A stretch of 64,000 nucleotides of DNA from Chitinophaga pinensis (lineage in GTDB: Bacteria; Bacteroidota; Bacteroidia; B-17B0; Aurantibacillaceae). The notes under the pieces are model-generated. The model saw only the letters and a list, made by a program, of their open reading frames with translations, made no database searches and had not been told where the DNA came from. Both the position numbers and the translations under genes were made by a program. Position 1 is the first letter of the stretch. The number at the start of each line of letters is the position of its first letter. Positions 43,352 to 52,678 of this stretch are shown in pieces. The DNA lies in assembly GCA_945887955.1 (NCBI GenBank), contig CAMCZO010000001.1, forward strand, positions 1 to 64,000. The letters are read 5' to 3'.

Positions 43352-44548
43352 TTATTTGAGTTTAGATAAAGCATCCTTCATTCGTTTTAAAGCTTCAATT
43401 AAATTTTCTTCGTTGGTTGCGTATGAAAAACGGATGTAACGATCTTCTCCGAAAGCAGCTCCTGGAACTAAGGCTAAATGTCCTTCGTCTAATAAATAAA
43501 GTGTGAGATCGGTGGCATTTAAAATTAAATACTCTTTATACTTTTTCCCAAAATAGTAAGATACCTCAGGGTAAACATAAAAAGCTCCTTGTGGCACATT
43601 TGTTTTTAAACCAGGTATGTCTTTCATTAAACTTAATACCAAATCTCTTCGTTTTAAAAAAGCATCACGCATTGGTTTAATATAAGTGTCAAAATCCAAT
43701 TCCATTGCTTTATGCATCGCTTTTTGTGTTATGCTCGATGTGGCAGATGTAAATTGACCTTGAATTTTATCACAGGCTTGAGCAATCCATTTTGGTGCCG
43801 CCATAATTCCACCTCGCCAACCTGTCATAGCAAAACCTTTTGAAACTCCATTAATAGTAATAACTCGTTCTTTTATAAAATCAAATTGAGCGAAACTTTG
43901 ATGACCACCTATAAAATTAATATGTTCATATATTTCATCACTAATAATATATAATTCAGGATACTTAATAATAACTTGAGCCAAAGCTTTTAATTCTTCT
44001 CTATTGTATACAGAACCCGTTGGATTACAAGGAGTGCTCAACATGATTAACCTTGTTTTTGAAGTGATTGATTTTTCTAATTGTTCTGGAGACATTTTAA
44101 AATCAGATTCAATAGTTGTATCAATCATGACTGGTTTGCCTTCGGCTAACTTGAGAATTTCTAAATAACTCACCCAAAAAGGTGCAGGAATAATCACTTC
44201 ATCTCCAGGATTTACGATACACAAAACAGCATTGGCAATACTTTGTTTAGCTCCAGTAGATACAACAATCTCATCGGGTGAATAATCTATACCATTATCT
44301 CGCTTAAATTTCTTACAAATTGCTTCACGCAATTCTAAATAACCAGAAACATGAGTATAATAACTAAAATTATCATCAATTGCTTTTTTTGCTGCTTCTT
44401 TAATAACATCAGGGGTATTAAAATCTGGCTCTCCTAAACTTAAACTTATAATATCTATTCCATTAGCTTTTAATTCTCGACTTTTTCGAGCCATCGCTAT
44501 AGTTTGAGATTCTGAAATTTTATTTATTCTGTCTGATAAATGTGTCAT
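43352..44548 (-). CDS. Pyridoxal-phosphate aminotransferase, class I (aspartate type)
   Basis: This 398-residue fold-type I aminotransferase fits the AspC/Ib aspartate aminotransferase subfamily. Marks: LSLGEPDFNTPDVIKEAAKKAID, STGAKQSIANAVLCIVNPGDEVIIPAPFWVSY, LSTPCNPTGSVYN (binds PLP), IISDEIYEHINF (Asp and Tyr contacting PLP) and the PLP-lysine in NGVSKGFAMTGWRGG. The final RFSYATNEENLIEAL carries the substrate-carboxylate Arg. It should move the amino group of aspartate to 2-oxoglutarate, though prephenate or other substrates are possible in this subfamily. Cytosolic. Confidence 0.9.
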   Translation of the reverse strand: MTHLSDRINKISESQTIAMARKSRELKANGIDIISLSLGEPDFNTPDVIKEAAKKAIDDNFSYYTHVSGYLELREAICKKFKRDNGIDYSPDEIVVSTGAKQSIANAVLCIVNPGDEVIIPAPFWVSYLEILKLAEGKPVMIDTTIESDFKMSPEQLEKSITSKTRLIMLSTPCNPTGSVYNREELKALAQVIIKYPELYIISDEIYEHINFIGGHQSFAQFDFIKERVITINGVSKGFAMTGWRGGIMAAPKWIAQACDKIQGQFTSATSSITQKAMHKAMELDFDTYIKPMRDAFLKRRDLVLSLMKDIPGLKTNVPQGAFYVYPEVSYYFGKKYKEYLILNATDLTLYLLDEGHLALVPGAAFGEDRYIRFSYATNEENLIEALKRMKDALSKLK

Positions 44549-44642
44549 AAAAAATAGGTGATAGTAATGTCATTTAATTTTTATTTAAAATAAAGGTATA
44601 TAATTAAGTATTCAATTTTATAAATAAATATTGAGTTATTAA

Positions 44643-45146
44643 CTAATTAAATTTTACTTTTTTTCCTAATATAATTAAGTCTCTATAAATTCCGTCTAGA
44701 TTTGCAACTTCTGGTAAATGAGCCCATTTTTCAAATCCAAATTGATAAAATAAGTTTAAACTTATTGTATTATGTCCAAAAATAAATCCTAATAATGTAT
44801 GAATTTTTAAACTTGGAGAAACTTCTATCGCTTTAGATAAACATTTTTTTCCTATACCAAACTGTCTATATTTTTCTTCTAAATAAATACTTAGTTCTAC
44901 TGTGCCATCATATGCTGGCCTTCCATAAAAAGAACTAAAACTCATCCAACCCGCATAATTTCCATCTGCAATTACTAACCACAAAGGCCTTTTTTCGGCA
45001 GAATGTGAATCAAACCATTTTTTCTTATCATCTACACTCACAATTTCTGTATCAGCAGTTACCATTCGAGATTCAATAGTAGAATTATAGGTTTGAACAA
45101 CTTTTAATAAATCAACTGGTTGCGCATATTTAAATTCTATATTCAA
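44643..45146 (-). CDS. GNAT N-acetyltransferase, phosphinothricin-acetyltransferase-like
   Basis: This 167-residue GNAT-fold enzyme has EFKYAQPVDLLKVVQTYNSTIESRMVTADTEIVS at the start and the shared PAT pattern AGWMSFSSFYGRPAYDGTVELSIYLEEKYRQFGIGKKCL, with the acetyl-CoA loop Q/R-x-x-G-x-G/K near residues 95-102. The terminal segment SLNLFYQFGFEKWAHLPEVANLDGIYRDLIILGKKV matches that family. It likely acetylates an amino acid analogue or small amine with acetyl-CoA; resistance to phosphinothricin cannot be concluded from sequence. It is a single gene, upstream of the aminotransferase gene on the same strand. Confidence 0.85.
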   Translation of the reverse strand: MNIEFKYAQPVDLLKVVQTYNSTIESRMVTADTEIVSVDDKKKWFDSHSAEKRPLWLVIADGNYAGWMSFSSFYGRPAYDGTVELSIYLEEKYRQFGIGKKCLSKAIEVSPSLKIHTLLGFIFGHNTISLNLFYQFGFEKWAHLPEVANLDGIYRDLIILGKKVKFN

Positions 45147-45180
45147 AATATGATTAATTATATCCGATTTTTTATTAAAA

Positions 45181-46380
45181 TTAGTAAAGTAAATTATGAT
45201 ATGGATATCGTTTTATATGCAATTCTTTCACAAAATCGTATAAAGTTTTTTTGAATTCATCTATATTCACTTTTTTCTGGGCACTTATAAATAAACAACG
45301 ATTATTTAGATTCTTCATCCAAGTATTTTTTATTTCATCCAACGAAATATTTTCTTTAACAAGTGGTGTTAAATCATCATCATCTTTTTTAATATATGAA
45401 AATGCATCCATTTTATTAAAGACTAAAATTACTGGCTTATCTGAAGCTCCGATATCTTGAAGGGTTTGTTTTACAACATTTAAATGTTCCTCAAAGTTTT
45501 TATGCGAAATATCTACCACATGAACTAAGATATCTGCTTCTCTTACTTCGTCCAATGTTGATTTGAAACTTTCAACCAATTCTGTTGGTAATTTTCTAAT
45601 AAACCCAACAGTATCACTTAACAAAAAGAAAACATTTTCTATAGTAACTTTTCTTACCGTTGTATCTAAAGTGGCGAATAATTTATTTTCAGCGAAAACA
45701 TCACTCTTGCTTAATAAATTCATGATGGTACTTTTTCCCACATTGGTATAACCCACTAATGCCACACGAATCAATTCACCACGATTTTTCCGCTGAGTAG
45801 CCATTTGCTTGTCAATATCTTTTAAACGATCTTTTAGCAAGGCGATTTTATCACGTACAATCCTTCTATCTGTTTCAATTTCTTTCTCTCCAGCACCACC
45901 ACGGGTTCCAGTTCCACCGCGTTGTCTTTCCAAGTGAGTCCACATACCGGTTAAGCGTGGCAACATGTATTGATATTGAGCCAATTGCACTTGAGTTTTA
46001 GCATGTGCCGTTTGAGCCCGCTGTTCAAATATTTCTAAAATTAATGTGGTGCGATCTAATACTTTTTTTCCTAATTCTTTTTCTAAATTTCGCTGCTGTG
46101 AGGGCGATAATTCATCATCAAAAACTACCACATCAATTGCATGGTCTTTAACAAATTGATTAATTTCTGATAATTTACCTTTGCCTATAAAAGTAGCTTT
46201 ATCTGGCTTTTCTAACTTTTGAGTAAATGTTTTGATTGTTTTTAATCCGTATGTTTCTGCCAAAAAAGCTAATTCCTCTAAATACTCATTTGCCAGGCCA
46301 CTATCTTGTAATTTATTAATTACACCAATTAAAACACAACAATGATTAGGAATAGCGGTAGAAATTAATTCAGATTTCAT
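45181..46380 (-). CDS. hflX: Ribosome-associated GTPase HflX
   Basis: This is 399 residues from the ATG at 46380 (MKSELISTAIP). A longer reading to 46425 would run into the cytochrome gene and adds residues that do not look like the family. The N-terminal HflX domain (LAETYGLKTIKTF, ATFIGKGKLSEI, VVFDDELSPSQQRNLEKELGKKVLDRTTLILEIF) is followed by a coiled-coil linker with the Gly-rich RQRGGTGTRGGAGEKEIETDRR. The G domain has GYTNVGKST (P loop), DTVGFIRKLP and VFNKMD. HflX splits stalled or heat-damaged ribosomes. Its start lies 8 bp after the cytochrome gene stop, so the two are probably co-transcribed. Confidence 0.92.
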   Translation of the reverse strand: MKSELISTAIPNHCCVLIGVINKLQDSGLANEYLEELAFLAETYGLKTIKTFTQKLEKPDKATFIGKGKLSEINQFVKDHAIDVVVFDDELSPSQQRNLEKELGKKVLDRTTLILEIFEQRAQTAHAKTQVQLAQYQYMLPRLTGMWTHLERQRGGTGTRGGAGEKEIETDRRIVRDKIALLKDRLKDIDKQMATQRKNRGELIRVALVGYTNVGKSTIMNLLSKSDVFAENKLFATLDTTVRKVTIENVFFLLSDTVGFIRKLPTELVESFKSTLDEVREADILVHVVDISHKNFEEHLNVVKQTLQDIGASDKPVILVFNKMDAFSYIKKDDDDLTPLVKENISLDEIKNTWMKNLNNRCLFISAQKKVNIDEFKKTLYDFVKELHIKRYPYHNLLY

Positions 46381-46387
46381 TATAAAA

Positions 46388-47014
46388 TTAGTGGCCTTTG
46401 ATATTACCGTTAACAAACTCGGCAATTTTATTGGCTTCTTCTGGATTTACGTTAATAGCAATCATCAAACCCCTTCCTTCAAGAATAATTTTGTTTATGG
46501 CAGATACATCTAATAAAGTTGCTGTTAAATCTTTTGCTCCTGCTAAACCTAATTTACCATTCGATCCATGGCAAGAAGCGCAATTTGATTCATACAGAGA
46601 TTTGCCATCATTTTGAGCTAATTCGTTATTAATAACTTCTTTTCGTTCTCCCTTTCTCTTAGAATAAACTTCGGCAAGGCCAAAACTTCCGGTAATTAAT
46701 AATAAACTTAATGCAGCCAGTATTTTATTTGATTTTTTAAAGCCTATTACAGCAATAGGTATTGCTAAAAATACCATAATTAATTTTACCCAAAATAAAT
46801 AATCATACTTTCCTCCCAATGGCAGTTGGGTTGACAAATAAATGCCTGTACCCAAAAATAATACACTTATAATTATTTCTGCAATTTTTACTTTTTTTGA
46901 AAACTTTGCGAGTAAGTCATTTTTATTACTCAACAATAAAATTGTTTTTATTACATAAATTAATAAAAACAAAACAACAACTAAATAGTGAGAGTGTAAA
47001 ATTCCTTTATACAT
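46388..47014 (-). CDS. Four-helix membrane protein (SirB2-like) with C-terminal cytochrome c domain
   Basis: This is a 208-residue protein. Residues 8-115 form four membrane helices with the pattern HSHYLVVVLFLLIYVIKTILLLS and GIYLSTQLPLGGKYDYLFWVKLIMV, resembling the SirB2 family. A mono-heme cytochrome c domain follows at about 135-205, with the heme site C145-ASC148-H149, an early LYESN and a likely axial Met184 in GRGLMIAIN. The cytochrome should lie on the periplasmic side and pass electrons, but the partner is unknown. Fusion of a SirB2-like membrane part with cytochrome c is the noteworthy aspect. It is the first gene of a transcript with hflX. Confidence 0.8.
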   Translation of the reverse strand: MYKGILHSHYLVVVLFLLIYVIKTILLLSNKNDLLAKFSKKVKIAEIIISVLFLGTGIYLSTQLPLGGKYDYLFWVKLIMVFLAIPIAVIGFKKSNKILAALSLLLITGSFGLAEVYSKRKGERKEVINNELAQNDGKSLYESNCASCHGSNGKLGLAGAKDLTATLLDVSAINKIILEGRGLMIAINVNPEEANKIAEFVNGNIKGH

Positions 47015-47091
47015 ATAATTTTATTGTAAAATTAACAATATATTAGTAGAATAAAAAGCAGTTTAGAATTAGTTATTTTATTAAAACTGAT

Positions 47092-47099
47092 TAATTTTG
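47092..47099 (+). promoter_or_regulatory. Bacteroidota -7 box upstream of the large amidohydrolase gene
   Basis: TAATTTTG matches TAnnTTTG and ends 6 bp before the ATG at 47106. The leader would be very short, as for the DtxR-type gene. A -33 TTG is not clear at the usual spacing. Confidence 0.4.
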
Positions 47100-47105
47100 G
47101 TGTTT

Positions 47106-50100
47106 ATGCATAATAAAATATTACTATTTTTTCTTTGTCAAATTTTTATAATTAAAAGTTTTTCTCAAACTACCTTTCCTTCAAATGGCGCGCCCTTTAA
47201 ATCACATACTATTTTCGCATTTATTAATGCAAATATTTATGCTGATTTTGAAACTCTAATCAAGAATGGCGTTTTAATAATTAAAGATGATAAAGTAATT
47301 GCTATTGGCGAAAAACAAGAAATTCCCAAAAATGCGATCATTTTCGATTTAAAAGGAAAATACATATACCCTTCTTTTATAGATATTTTTTGCGATTATG
47401 GTTTAATTATTCCTAAATCTGAAAAAAAAATAAGCTTTGGTCCTCAAATAGAAAGCAATACAAAAGGAGCTTATGGTTGGAATCAGGCAATTAAATCAAA
47501 CGTAGAGGCCTATAAATTATTTTCACACAATAACGAACAAGCCGAAGAATTAAAAAAAAATGGGGTCGGAGCAGTATTATCTTCTTCTAAAGATGGTATA
47601 GTTAGAGGAAGTGGTGTTTTGGTTAATTTAAACACACAATCTAAAGAAAATAATAGTATTGTAATTGATAAAGCTGCAGGCTTTTACTCTTTTAGTAAAG
47701 GTTCATCATCTCAAGATTATCCAAGTTCATTAACAGGAGGTATTGCACTTTTGAGGCAAACATGCTACGATGCAATTTGGTATAATAAAAATAAATCAGA
47801 ATATAATATTTCTTTGGATGAATTTAATAAACTACAAAGTTTACCAAGTATTTTTGAAGCCAATGATAAATTTAACTCATTGCGAGCTGCTAAAATAGGA
47901 GAAGAATTTAATATCAAATATATTTTAAAAGGATGCGGCAATGAATACCAACGTATTAATGATTTACAAAATACGAAGTTAAATTTTATTATACCTGTTA
48001 ATTTTCCTGAAGCTATTGACGCAGAGGATCCTTTTGATAGCGAATCTATTTCTTTAACTGAATTAAAACATTGGGAGTTAGCTCCATCTAATCCTGCCTC
48101 GCTCGAAAAAAATGGGATTCAATTTTGTTTTACGACTGCTGAATTAAAAGATAAAAATAATTTTCTTAAGAACATTCGAAAATCAATTAAATATGGCCTT
48201 TCTGAAAAAACAGCTCTTAAAGCTTTAACCTTTAATCCAGCATTTTTTATAAATGCCAATAAACAATTAGGTGCTTTAAAGCCAAACTATTTTGCTAACT
48301 TTTTTATTAGTTCAAAACCTATTTTTGAGGATGATGCTTATATTATTCAACATTGGGTTGCTGGGGAATCATCTTTTTATAGCGAATTAAATGCACCAGA
48401 TATTCGAGGGAACTATACTTTAAAATTCGAAAAAAATACCTTATTGCAAAAAAGCTATCAATTTAATTTTTATGGCGATTTGGCTAAACCATCCGCACAG
48501 CTAATAATTGATACTACAAAAAAAAATATACAATACTCGTTTAAAAATAATTTAATTAGTTTTAATTTTTATCTAGATTCAATCAATATAATACGCGCAA
48601 GTGGCTATTATAATGCTAACCAAAAACGTTTCGACGGTCGTGCGCAAATTGCTACTGGTAATTGGTTCGATTTTGAGTTGTTATTCAACTCTTCGGCAGA
48701 TTCAATAAAAAAACAACAACCTCTTAAAACAATAGATTTAAATTTAGGGAAAGTGTTTTATCCTTTTACCGCCTATGGAGAGCCATTAAACATTATAAAT
48801 GGAACTTTTAAAGACGAGTGGAATAAATTTAAAAACAATTCTTCTACTATTTTAATTAAAAATGCAACTGTTTGGACAAACACAAGTGATAGTGTTTTGA
48901 AAGAACACGATGTTTATGTTGTTGATGGTAAAATTGTAAGAATAGCTCCTAATATAGATGTTCCAAAAACAACTTCAGTAAAAATAATAGATGCAAAAGG
49001 CAAACATCTTACTCCAGGCATTATTGATGAACATAGCCATATTGCGCTTACTTCTGGAGTAAATGAAGGAGCTAAAGCTAGCAGTGCCGAAGTTAGAATG
49101 GGAGATGTTATAAATCCTGATGACATAAATATTTACCGCCAATTATCTGGAGGAGTAACTTGTGCCCAATTATTACACGGCTCGGCTAACCCTATAGGCG
49201 GACAAAGTGTTTTAATAAAATTACGATGGGGACATAATGCCGAATCGATGAAATACGATAAAGCTGATGGTTTTATTAAATTTGCTTTAGGAGAAAATGT
49301 TAAGCAAAGTAATTGGGGCGATTTTAATACTATTAGATTTCCTCAAACTAGGATGGGTGTTGAACAAGTTTACTTTGATTATTTCTCTCGCGCAAAAGAA
49401 TACGACAAACAATATCAAACTTTTTTAAAAGAAAATCAAAAAAATAAAAATTTAGTTTTCAGAAGATATATTGAATTAGAAGCCTTAGCCGAAATATTAA
49501 ATAAAAAAAGATTTATTACCTGTCACAGTTATGTTCAAAGCGAAATTAATATGCTTATTCATTTGGCCGACAGCTTTGGGTTTAAAATTAATACCTTTAC
49601 TCATATTCTCGAAGGGTTCAAGGTAGCCGACAAAATGAAAGCTCATGGCGTTAATGCTTCTACATTTTCTGATTGGTGGGCCTATAAAAATGAAGTAATG
49701 GATGCGATACCATATAATGCAGCTATTCTAACAAAAATGGGTGTAAATACAGCAATAAATAGTGACGATGCAGAAATGGCTCGTCGATTAAATCAAGAAG
49801 CTGCAAAATCTATAAAATATGGCAATTTATCTGAAACAGAAGCTCTAAAACTAATTACCCTAAATCCTGCAAAAATGCTTCATATCGATGATAAGGTTGG
49901 AACTATCGAACCAGGAAAAGTTGCCGATTTAGTTTTATGGACAAGTCATCCCCTTAGCGTTTATGCAAAAGTTGATAAAACCATGATTGACGGACAAATT
50001 TATTTTGATAGAACTGAAGATGAAAAACTTCGTGAAGCAATCAAAATTGAACGCTCAAGAATTATTTCAAAATTAATCGACGAAAAACAAAATGGCAATA

Positions 50101-50189
50101 AAGTAATTAAAGCTAAAAATAAACTACAGCGATTATATCATTGCAATACTATCGAAGGAATAGCTGAAGAAGAAACTGGTCAACGTTAA
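47106..50189 (+). CDS. Exported double amidohydrolase, N-terminal half degenerate
   Basis: This is about 1,027 residues from the ATG at 47106; a TTG nine bases earlier lies in the promoter box. A signal peptide (HNKILLFFLCQIFIIKSFSQ) is followed by two amidohydrolase-like halves. The first (30-440) has the usual start (NGVLIIKDDKVIAIGEKQEIPKNAI) but, where D.H.H should bind metal, reads FIDIFCDYGLI, so it probably lost catalysis. The second (630-1,000) keeps GIIDEHSHIALTSG, HLADSFGFKI and AINSDDAEMARR, hence is likely active. A beta-rich segment links them. This layout is common for Bacteroidota secreted amidohydrolases or imidazolonepropionase-like proteins. The substrate is unknown. It is paired with a second, smaller amidohydrolase 22 bp downstream. 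Confidence 0.75.
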   Translation: MHNKILLFFLCQIFIIKSFSQTTFPSNGAPFKSHTIFAFINANIYADFETLIKNGVLIIKDDKVIAIGEKQEIPKNAIIFDLKGKYIYPSFIDIFCDYGLIIPKSEKKISFGPQIESNTKGAYGWNQAIKSNVEAYKLFSHNNEQAEELKKNGVGAVLSSSKDGIVRGSGVLVNLNTQSKENNSIVIDKAAGFYSFSKGSSSQDYPSSLTGGIALLRQTCYDAIWYNKNKSEYNISLDEFNKLQSLPSIFEANDKFNSLRAAKIGEEFNIKYILKGCGNEYQRINDLQNTKLNFIIPVNFPEAIDAEDPFDSESISLTELKHWELAPSNPASLEKNGIQFCFTTAELKDKNNFLKNIRKSIKYGLSEKTALKALTFNPAFFINANKQLGALKPNYFANFFISSKPIFEDDAYIIQHWVAGESSFYSELNAPDIRGNYTLKFEKNTLLQKSYQFNFYGDLAKPSAQLIIDTTKKNIQYSFKNNLISFNFYLDSINIIRASGYYNANQKRFDGRAQIATGNWFDFELLFNSSADSIKKQQPLKTIDLNLGKVFYPFTAYGEPLNIINGTFKDEWNKFKNNSSTILIKNATVWTNTSDSVLKEHDVYVVDGKIVRIAPNIDVPKTTSVKIIDAKGKHLTPGIIDEHSHIALTSGVNEGAKASSAEVRMGDVINPDDINIYRQLSGGVTCAQLLHGSANPIGGQSVLIKLRWGHNAESMKYDKADGFIKFALGENVKQSNWGDFNTIRFPQTRMGVEQVYFDYFSRAKEYDKQYQTFLKENQKNKNLVFRRYIELEALAEILNKKRFITCHSYVQSEINMLIHLADSFGFKINTFTHILEGFKVADKMKAHGVNASTFSDWWAYKNEVMDAIPYNAAILTKMGVNTAINSDDAEMARRLNQEAAKSIKYGNLSETEALKLITLNPAKMLHIDDKVGTIEPGKVADLVLWTSHPLSVYAKVDKTMIDGQIYFDRTEDEKLREAIKIERSRIISKLIDEKQNGNKVIKAKNKLQRLYHCNTIEGIAEEETGQR

Positions 50190-50210
50190 TCTGATTTAAT
50201 TAAATTAAAA

Positions 50211-51500
50211 ATGAAAAAACACATCATAGGAATTCTTTTATTTAATTTTTCAATTATTGGAGTTGCTCAAATTAAATATAATCACATTGCATTCATAAAT
50301 GGAATTGCTCATATAGGAAATGGTTCAATAATCGAAAGTAGCTTAATTGTAATTAATAAAGACCTAATAGAAACTGTTACCAGCACCAAAGGATTAAAAC
50401 TTAATTATAAGTCTTTCGACACTGTTATTGATATTCAAGGTAAACATGTTTATCCTGGTTTAATAAATACAAATAACATTCTAGGTTTACATGATGCAGA
50501 AGCTATCAGAGCCACACGTGATTATTCAGAAATAGGAAATATAAATCCTCACATAAGAAGTTTGATTGCCTACAATACTGATAATCTTATCGTGCCAACC
50601 GTTAAAACAAATGGTATTTTATACACACAAGCTACCCCTCGCGAAGGATTAATTAGTGGCTCTTCTTCAATTATGGCGCTTGAAGGATGGAATTGGGAAG
50701 ATGCTGTTTTAAAAGCTGATGATGGAATTCATCTGAATTACCCGAAGATGAATTACAAAAAATGGAGCGAAGAAGATGGACTCACAAATTCATCCAATAA
50801 AAAATATACCGAAGAATTAAACTATCTCTCTCGTTTTTTTGAAGATGCCAAATTTTATTGTAACGAAACTTTACACACTGAAAAAAATATTCGTTTTGAA
50901 GCAATGCGAAATGTATTTAATGGCCAATCTAATTTATATATTCACCTGGATAAAGCAAAAGATATTTTAAGTGCTATTAATTTCATCAATCAACACAAAA
51001 TTAAATATCCTGTTATTGTAGGCGGAAAAGAAAGTTATAAAATAAGTAAAGAACTTAAAAAAAACTCTATTCCGGTTATGCTTAATCGAATAAACGATTT
51101 ACCAGATTATGCTGATGAAGATGTTGATATTGTTTACAGATTACCATATCTTTTACAAAAAGATAGTGTTTTATTTTGCTTACAACTTGAAGGAGATATG
51201 GAAGCAATGCAAAGTAGAAATTTACCATTTAATGCTGGGGCTGCAGTTGCTTATGGCTTATCAAAAGAAGATGCATTAGCAAGCATTAGTCTTAACGCCG
51301 CAAAAATTCTTAGAATAGAAAGTCTTATCGGAAGCCTTGAAGTTGGAAAAAAAGCATCTTTAGTGATTAGTTCAGGCGATATTTTAGACATAAAAACTAA
51401 CCAAGTTGAAATGGCTTTTATTTCAGGAAAACCAGTTGATCTAAAAAATAAACAAACAGAACTTTATATAAAATATAAAACAAAATACGGTATCAAATAA
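50211..51500 (+). CDS. Exported amidohydrolase-fold protein, metal site degenerate
   Basis: This is a 429-residue protein with a signal peptide (MKKHIIGILLFNFSIIGVAQ). Its sequence matches the first, degenerate half of the preceding gene product: FINGIAHIGNGSIIESSLIVINKDLIETV, then GKHVYPGLINTNNILGLHD, where the D.H.H metal motif is replaced. It continues with AGAAVAYGLSKEDALASISLNAAKILRIESLIGSLEVGKKASLVIS, which is the typical end of the fold. The first metal site is therefore missing, and it may be a non-catalytic partner that pairs with the active half of the neighbour. The 22-bp gap and shared family support one operon. pdxA follows by 8 bp. Confidence 0.7.
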   Translation: MKKHIIGILLFNFSIIGVAQIKYNHIAFINGIAHIGNGSIIESSLIVINKDLIETVTSTKGLKLNYKSFDTVIDIQGKHVYPGLINTNNILGLHDAEAIRATRDYSEIGNINPHIRSLIAYNTDNLIVPTVKTNGILYTQATPREGLISGSSSIMALEGWNWEDAVLKADDGIHLNYPKMNYKKWSEEDGLTNSSNKKYTEELNYLSRFFEDAKFYCNETLHTEKNIRFEAMRNVFNGQSNLYIHLDKAKDILSAINFINQHKIKYPVIVGGKESYKISKELKKNSIPVMLNRINDLPDYADEDVDIVYRLPYLLQKDSVLFCLQLEGDMEAMQSRNLPFNAGAAVAYGLSKEDALASISLNAAKILRIESLIGSLEVGKKASLVISSGDILDIKTNQVEMAFISGKPVDLKNKQTELYIKYKTKYGIK

Positions 51501-51508
51501 TTTTATTT

Positions 51509-52561
51509 ATGATTGATAATAAAATAATAATAGGGATTTCTCAAGGAGATGTTAACGGCATAGGATTAGAAGTTATTCTTAAAACTTTAATGGAACCCGC
51601 AATTAGCGAAATATGCACCCCTATCCTATTCAGTTCTCAAAAAACCGTTTCTTATTACCGAAAAACTTTAGGATTAGAAGAATTTAATTTTAATCCCATA
51701 CGAGAATTTAGTCAAATAAGTCATAAAAAATCAAACGTCTTTATTTGTTATGAGGAAGAAATAAATATCGAAATGGGAAAATCTACCGAAGTGGCTGGTA
51801 AATATGCTCTTCTGTCGCTTGAAAAAGCAACTCAAGCATTAATAAACAATAATATTGATGCCCTAGTAACAGCTCCAATTAACAAAAGTAATATTCAATC
51901 TGAGGAATTTAAATTTATCGGCCACACCGAATACCTCGGCGCAAAATTAAATGGAAAGCCTCTTATGCTATTGTGTAATAATAATGGGTTAAGAGTTGCC
52001 CTAGCTACTGGTCATATTCCATTAAAAGATGTTGCTTCAGCAATTTCTATCGAAAATATTTCTGAAAAAATAAATCAACTTCATCTATCATTAATAAAAG
52101 ATTTCGGAGTTAGAAAACCAAAAATAGCTGTATTAGCTTTAAATCCTCATGCTGGAGATAACGGAGCTATCGGAAATGAAGAAAAAGAAATCATCATACC
52201 TGCTATCGAAAAAACAAAAATAAATGGTTTAATCTTTGGTCCGTATTCTGCCGATGGTTTTTTTGGAAACGATACTTATAAAAAGTTTGATGGCATTCTT
52301 GCCATGTATCACGATCAAGGTCTTATCCCTTTTAAATCGTTAGCTTTTATTGAAGGTGTAAATTTTACTGCAGGCTTAAATGCTGTTCGAACAAGTCCAG
52401 ATCATGGAACCGCATACGATATTGCAGGTAAAAATATTGCTAATGAACAATCATTTAAACAAGCTATCTATACCGCAATTGATGTTTATAAAAATCGAAA
52501 TCTTTTTAAAGAAATCAGCGCAAATCCTCTAGCTGCTTCAACTATTCGTAAAGAAAGATAA
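51509..52561 (+). CDS. pdxA: 4-hydroxythreonine-4-phosphate dehydrogenase
   Basis: This 350-residue NAD-dependent enzyme of pyridoxal phosphate synthesis (DXP-dependent route) oxidises 4-phosphohydroxy-threonine for ring closure by PdxJ. Marks: IIGISQGDVNGIGLEVILKTL, DALVTAPINKSNI, FIGHTEYLGAKL, VALATGHIPLKDV, LALNPHAGDNGAIGNEEKEII, GPYSADGFF and AMYHDQGLIPFKSLAF; the conserved His residues bind the divalent metal. NFTAGLNAVRTSPDHGTAYDIAGK closes the fold. The length is normal. It shares a transcript with the amidohydrolases. It is cytosolic, unlike them. Confidence 0.93.
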   Translation: MIDNKIIIGISQGDVNGIGLEVILKTLMEPAISEICTPILFSSQKTVSYYRKTLGLEEFNFNPIREFSQISHKKSNVFICYEEEINIEMGKSTEVAGKYALLSLEKATQALINNNIDALVTAPINKSNIQSEEFKFIGHTEYLGAKLNGKPLMLLCNNNGLRVALATGHIPLKDVASAISIENISEKINQLHLSLIKDFGVRKPKIAVLALNPHAGDNGAIGNEEKEIIIPAIEKTKINGLIFGPYSADGFFGNDTYKKFDGILAMYHDQGLIPFKSLAFIEGVNFTAGLNAVRTSPDHGTAYDIAGKNIANEQSFKQAIYTAIDVYKNRNLFKEISANPLAASTIRKER

Positions 52562-52646
52562 TTTTATTTAACTATTTTATTATTTTTTATCATTTGACTT
52601 AACAAATTTTAACTCGCTTAAAAATAGCCTTAAGCCCTATCAATAC

Positions 52647-52654
52647 TATATTTG
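52647..52654 (+). promoter_or_regulatory. Bacteroidota -7 box before the moxR-bat operon
   Basis: TATATTTG fits TAnnTTTG and lies 24 bp before the moxR ATG at 52679. A TTG start at 52652 would fall inside this box, which argues for the later ATG. I see no -33 TTG at the usual spacing. Confidence 0.5.
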
Positions 52655-52678
52655 CTTCTTATCTTAAAAATATATTTT

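Noticed and set aside
40163..46380. A single long operon from pyrC to hflX
   Set aside because: Strands alternate: pyrC is forward and ubiE through hflX are reverse, with gaps of 30 to about 95 bp, so at most short transcripts are supported.
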